A stretch of DNA of 64,000 nucleotides. Source: JAXMBN01 sp046349875 (GTDB taxonomy: Bacteria > Planctomycetota > Planctomycetia > Pirellulales > Pirellulaceae). A program made the position numbers and the translations under genes. The stretch lies in NCBI GenBank assembly GCA_046349875.1, contig JAXMBN010000021.1, positions 40,363-104,362 on the forward strand, written 5' to 3'. Shown piece by piece: positions 62,070 through 64,000 of this stretch. Within the stretch, counting starts at the first letter, position 1. The number at the start of each line of letters is the position of its first letter. The notes under the pieces were generated by a model, which was given only the letters and a program-made list of their open reading frames with translations, had not been told where the DNA came from and made no database searches.

Positions 62070-64000
62070 TTAGTTCTTCTTGTTGTCGAAGAGATGGATG
62101 GCTTGGGAAGCGTCATCCTCTTCATCTTCTTTGGTATTCGTACCGCCGGCTATTACATTGAGGGGGTCGAATTGGATCCATGCCGGTGTCGCGGAAAGAA
62201 GTGTTGCGAGGAGTTGGATTCCCTGCACGACCCAAATCACTACCCCAGTACCCAGTACGGTTTGCACCACTACGCCTTGGATTGGAAGAGCGGAGGTCTG
62301 TTCGAGCAATTCCGTTCTTCGAACGTCGCTCCATTCCAGCAGGCTTTCCGAACCCGAACTGGATAGAGTCCTTCTCGACGAATCGATATCGCGATTGTCG
62401 GAGTCGCCCAGAAGGATTGTGTTCGCATTGGTTTGGAGATGAATGTTCAAGCCCGAATTCACGCTCGCGAGGATGCTGGCTTCCTGGGGTGTATCCAACG
62501 TAGACGCAGCGACCTGTACCGCAGCCGTTTCTTGAGTTGTTGAGGCCGTATTCTGCTTGGATTGGTTTTCTTCGATTCCAACGGGAGCAAGAGTGCCTGC
62601 AGATGAACCAGACGATTCGTTGGAACTGTTGGATGGCGATGAGGTATTACCGGACCCGGATTCACTGGACGAGCCAGAACCGGAATCTCCGCTGCTGGAA
62701 GAGCCAGAGCTTCCACCTCCATTGTCTGATCCGCTGGATGGAGGCGGAACGGGGGGCATGACGATTTCGATGGTCACGAGGATATCAGACGACTGAAGTT
62801 GTCCATCGGTCGCTCGATACGTAAACGCCACTTGTCCGGTGTAACCTGCTTCCGGAGTAAACACAAACGAGCCATCGGCATTGAGAATGAGGGTGCCATG
62901 GGCAGGGCCTGTGATCAAGATGGCTTGCAAGAGATTGCCATCGGGATCGATGTCGTTGAGCAGAACGCCAGAGCCTCCCACCGACAACGTTTCGACAAAA
63001 TTGGTGGAATACTGTTCTGAGGAACCGGTGGGGCGTTCTTGAACGTCTTGCAAAGCGATGGTGAAGATTTGCGTTGAAGTCGAACCATCCTGACTTTGAG
63101 CTTCCACCTGGATTTGATGAGTGGATTGCGCTTCAAAATTGAGAAGGGATCCATTGAGTACCGTAACCACTCCGGTATTGGCATCGATCGCAAATCGTCC
63201 ACCCGCATCATCGAGCAATCGGTAGGAGACCGTGTTTTGCAGTGCATCCAAATCGATTGCCGATACAGTAAGTCCGACCATGGTCCCATTGGCTGCGTTT
63301 TCTTGGACGGCATTCACCGTGTTATCGGAATCGCTCACCGATCCCACATCGAACTCATCCACATCGTTGATGCCGATGGTAAAGTTTTGATCGGTGTAAG
63401 AACCATCGGCTGAAGTCGCACGAACGGTGATGGTGCGTGAGGCTCCATCGGTTTCGCGGTTGATGGCACCGGCAACCGTCACCACACCCGTATTGGCATC
63501 GATGGCAAAGCGTCCACCATCATTGTCGAAGAGCGTGTAGGTAATGGTATTGGTGGTGCTATCGGCATCGGACGCAGACGCAGTGATGCCGACCACCGTT
63601 CCCACGGACGCGTTTTCATTGACCGCGTTGGCCGTGGCGTTGGTGTCGGTAACGGTACCCACATCAAATTCATCCACATCGTTGATGCCGATCGTAAAGT
63701 TTTGGTCAGTGTAGGAACCATCGGCGGATGTGGCGCGAACGGTGATGCTGTGTGAGGCGTTGGCTTCACGGTTGAGTAGCGATCCGTCGGCCACGGTCAC
63801 CACACCTGTGTTGAGATCCACAGCAAAACGCCCGCCTGCATCATTGGTAAGGGTGTAGGTGATTCCATTGGTGGTGGCATCGTTATCGCTCGCCGATGCG
63901 GTTATACCAACGGTAGTACCATTGGCTGCGTTTTCGTTGACGGTATTGGACGAGGCGTTGGTGTCGGTGACCATCCCTACATCGAATTCATCGACATCAC
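62070..64000 (-). CDS. Giant cadherin-repeat surface protein, copy B, C-terminal part
   Basis: The frame is open to the right edge of the window, so the gene begins beyond it; about 640 residues are seen. Four cadherin units come first (NENAANGTTVGITASASDND and similar), then a cadherin-like/Big_9 unit with LLNDIDPDGNLLQAILITG and FTPEAGYTGQVAFTYRATDG. A Ser/Gly/Asn-rich linker of about 90 residues follows. The C-terminus carries a hydrophobic stretch (VVQTVLGTGVVIWVVQGIQL continuing to AWIQFDPL) and an acidic tail (TKEDEEDDASQAIHLFDNKK). It is paralogous to copy A but has no frame breaks in this part. It is probably a secreted or membrane-anchored adhesin-like protein. Confidence 0.85.
   Translation of the reverse strand, partial: DVDEFDVGMVTDTNASSNTVNENAANGTTVGITASASDNDATTNGITYTLTNDAGGRFAVDLNTGVVTVADGSLLNREANASHSITVRATSADGSYTDQNFTIGINDVDEFDVGTVTDTNATANAVNENASVGTVVGITASASDADSTTNTITYTLFDNDGGRFAIDANTGVVTVAGAINRETDGASRTITVRATSADGSYTDQNFTIGINDVDEFDVGSVSDSDNTVNAVQENAANGTMVGLTVSAIDLDALQNTVSYRLLDDAGGRFAIDANTGVVTVLNGSLLNFEAQSTHQIQVEAQSQDGSTSTQIFTIALQDVQERPTGSSEQYSTNFVETLSVGGSGVLLNDIDPDGNLLQAILITGPAHGTLILNADGSFVFTPEAGYTGQVAFTYRATDGQLQSSDILVTIEIVMPPVPPPSSGSDNGGGSSGSSSSGDSGSGSSSESGSGNTSSPSNSSNESSGSSAGTLAPVGIEENQSKQNTASTTQETAAVQVAASTLDTPQEASILASVNSGLNIHLQTNANTILLGDSDNRDIDSSRRTLSSSGSESLLEWSDVRRTELLEQTSALPIQGVVVQTVLGTGVVIWVVQGIQLLATLLSATPAWIQFDPLNVIAGGTNTKEDEEDDASQAIHLFDNKKN

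Overview
The window looks like part of a Planctomycetota chromosome, probably Pirellulales. The evidence is giant DUF4347/cadherin/VCBS surface proteins with an N-terminal LEDRILYSATPL-type motif, a Ser/Thr kinase with a C-terminal membrane segment and helical repeats, a bacterial microcompartment shell protein, a Cys-rich outer-membrane-barrel-like protein, and dispersed 'cacaacccgaagcg' repeats. Identification is by recognition only; no database search was possible.

Layout. 1-8046 (+): an uninterrupted, translationally coupled operon for an uptake [NiFe] hydrogenase of the group 1h (former group 5) type. It runs large-subunit C-terminus, maturation endopeptidase, small unknown gene, TPR protein, second small unknown gene, NifU-Rieske fusion, NHL propeller, hypC, hypD, hypE. 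8055-15851 (-): a two-gene unit of a solute-binding protein and a membrane hybrid histidine kinase, then a very large multi-PAS/GAF hybrid kinase. 16147-20522: a barrel-like protein whose signal peptide is cut by an in-frame TGA, a Ser/Thr kinase and a small lipoprotein. 20523-25767: an inverted-repeat element, several small membrane or secreted proteins of unknown function, a COG4551-type tyrosine phosphatase and an RRM RNA-binding protein with a terminator.

25906-35657 is an AT-richer accessory island next to a tRNA-Arg(CCG). It holds a truncated phage terminase, other phage-like genes, zinc-ribbon membrane proteins, a PIN-domain protein, a frameshifted RelA/SpoT-domain gene with 156-bp coding repeats, and a decayed secreted-nuclease-like gene. 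36180-42453: nadA, a tandem-BMC shell protein, a MazG-like pyrophosphohydrolase, a 2-Cys peroxiredoxin, and a run of exported proteins (a phosphatase fused to a cytochrome-c'-like domain, a metal-binding lipoprotein, a PQQ-type propeller).

42616-64000 (-) carries two tandem paralogous giant surface proteins. Copy A (about 19 kb, about 6,360 codons) is complete in extent but broken by a dozen or more small indels and one nonsense codon. Only the 3' end of copy B is in the window, and it reads cleanly. Many of the breaks here, in the PQQ gene and in the RelA/SpoT gene are single-base changes in homopolymers or CG runs, while the hydrogenase operon, the kinases and nadA are intact. This fits local sequence error in hard-to-polish repeats at least as well as true gene decay, so every claim of pseudogenisation here is provisional.
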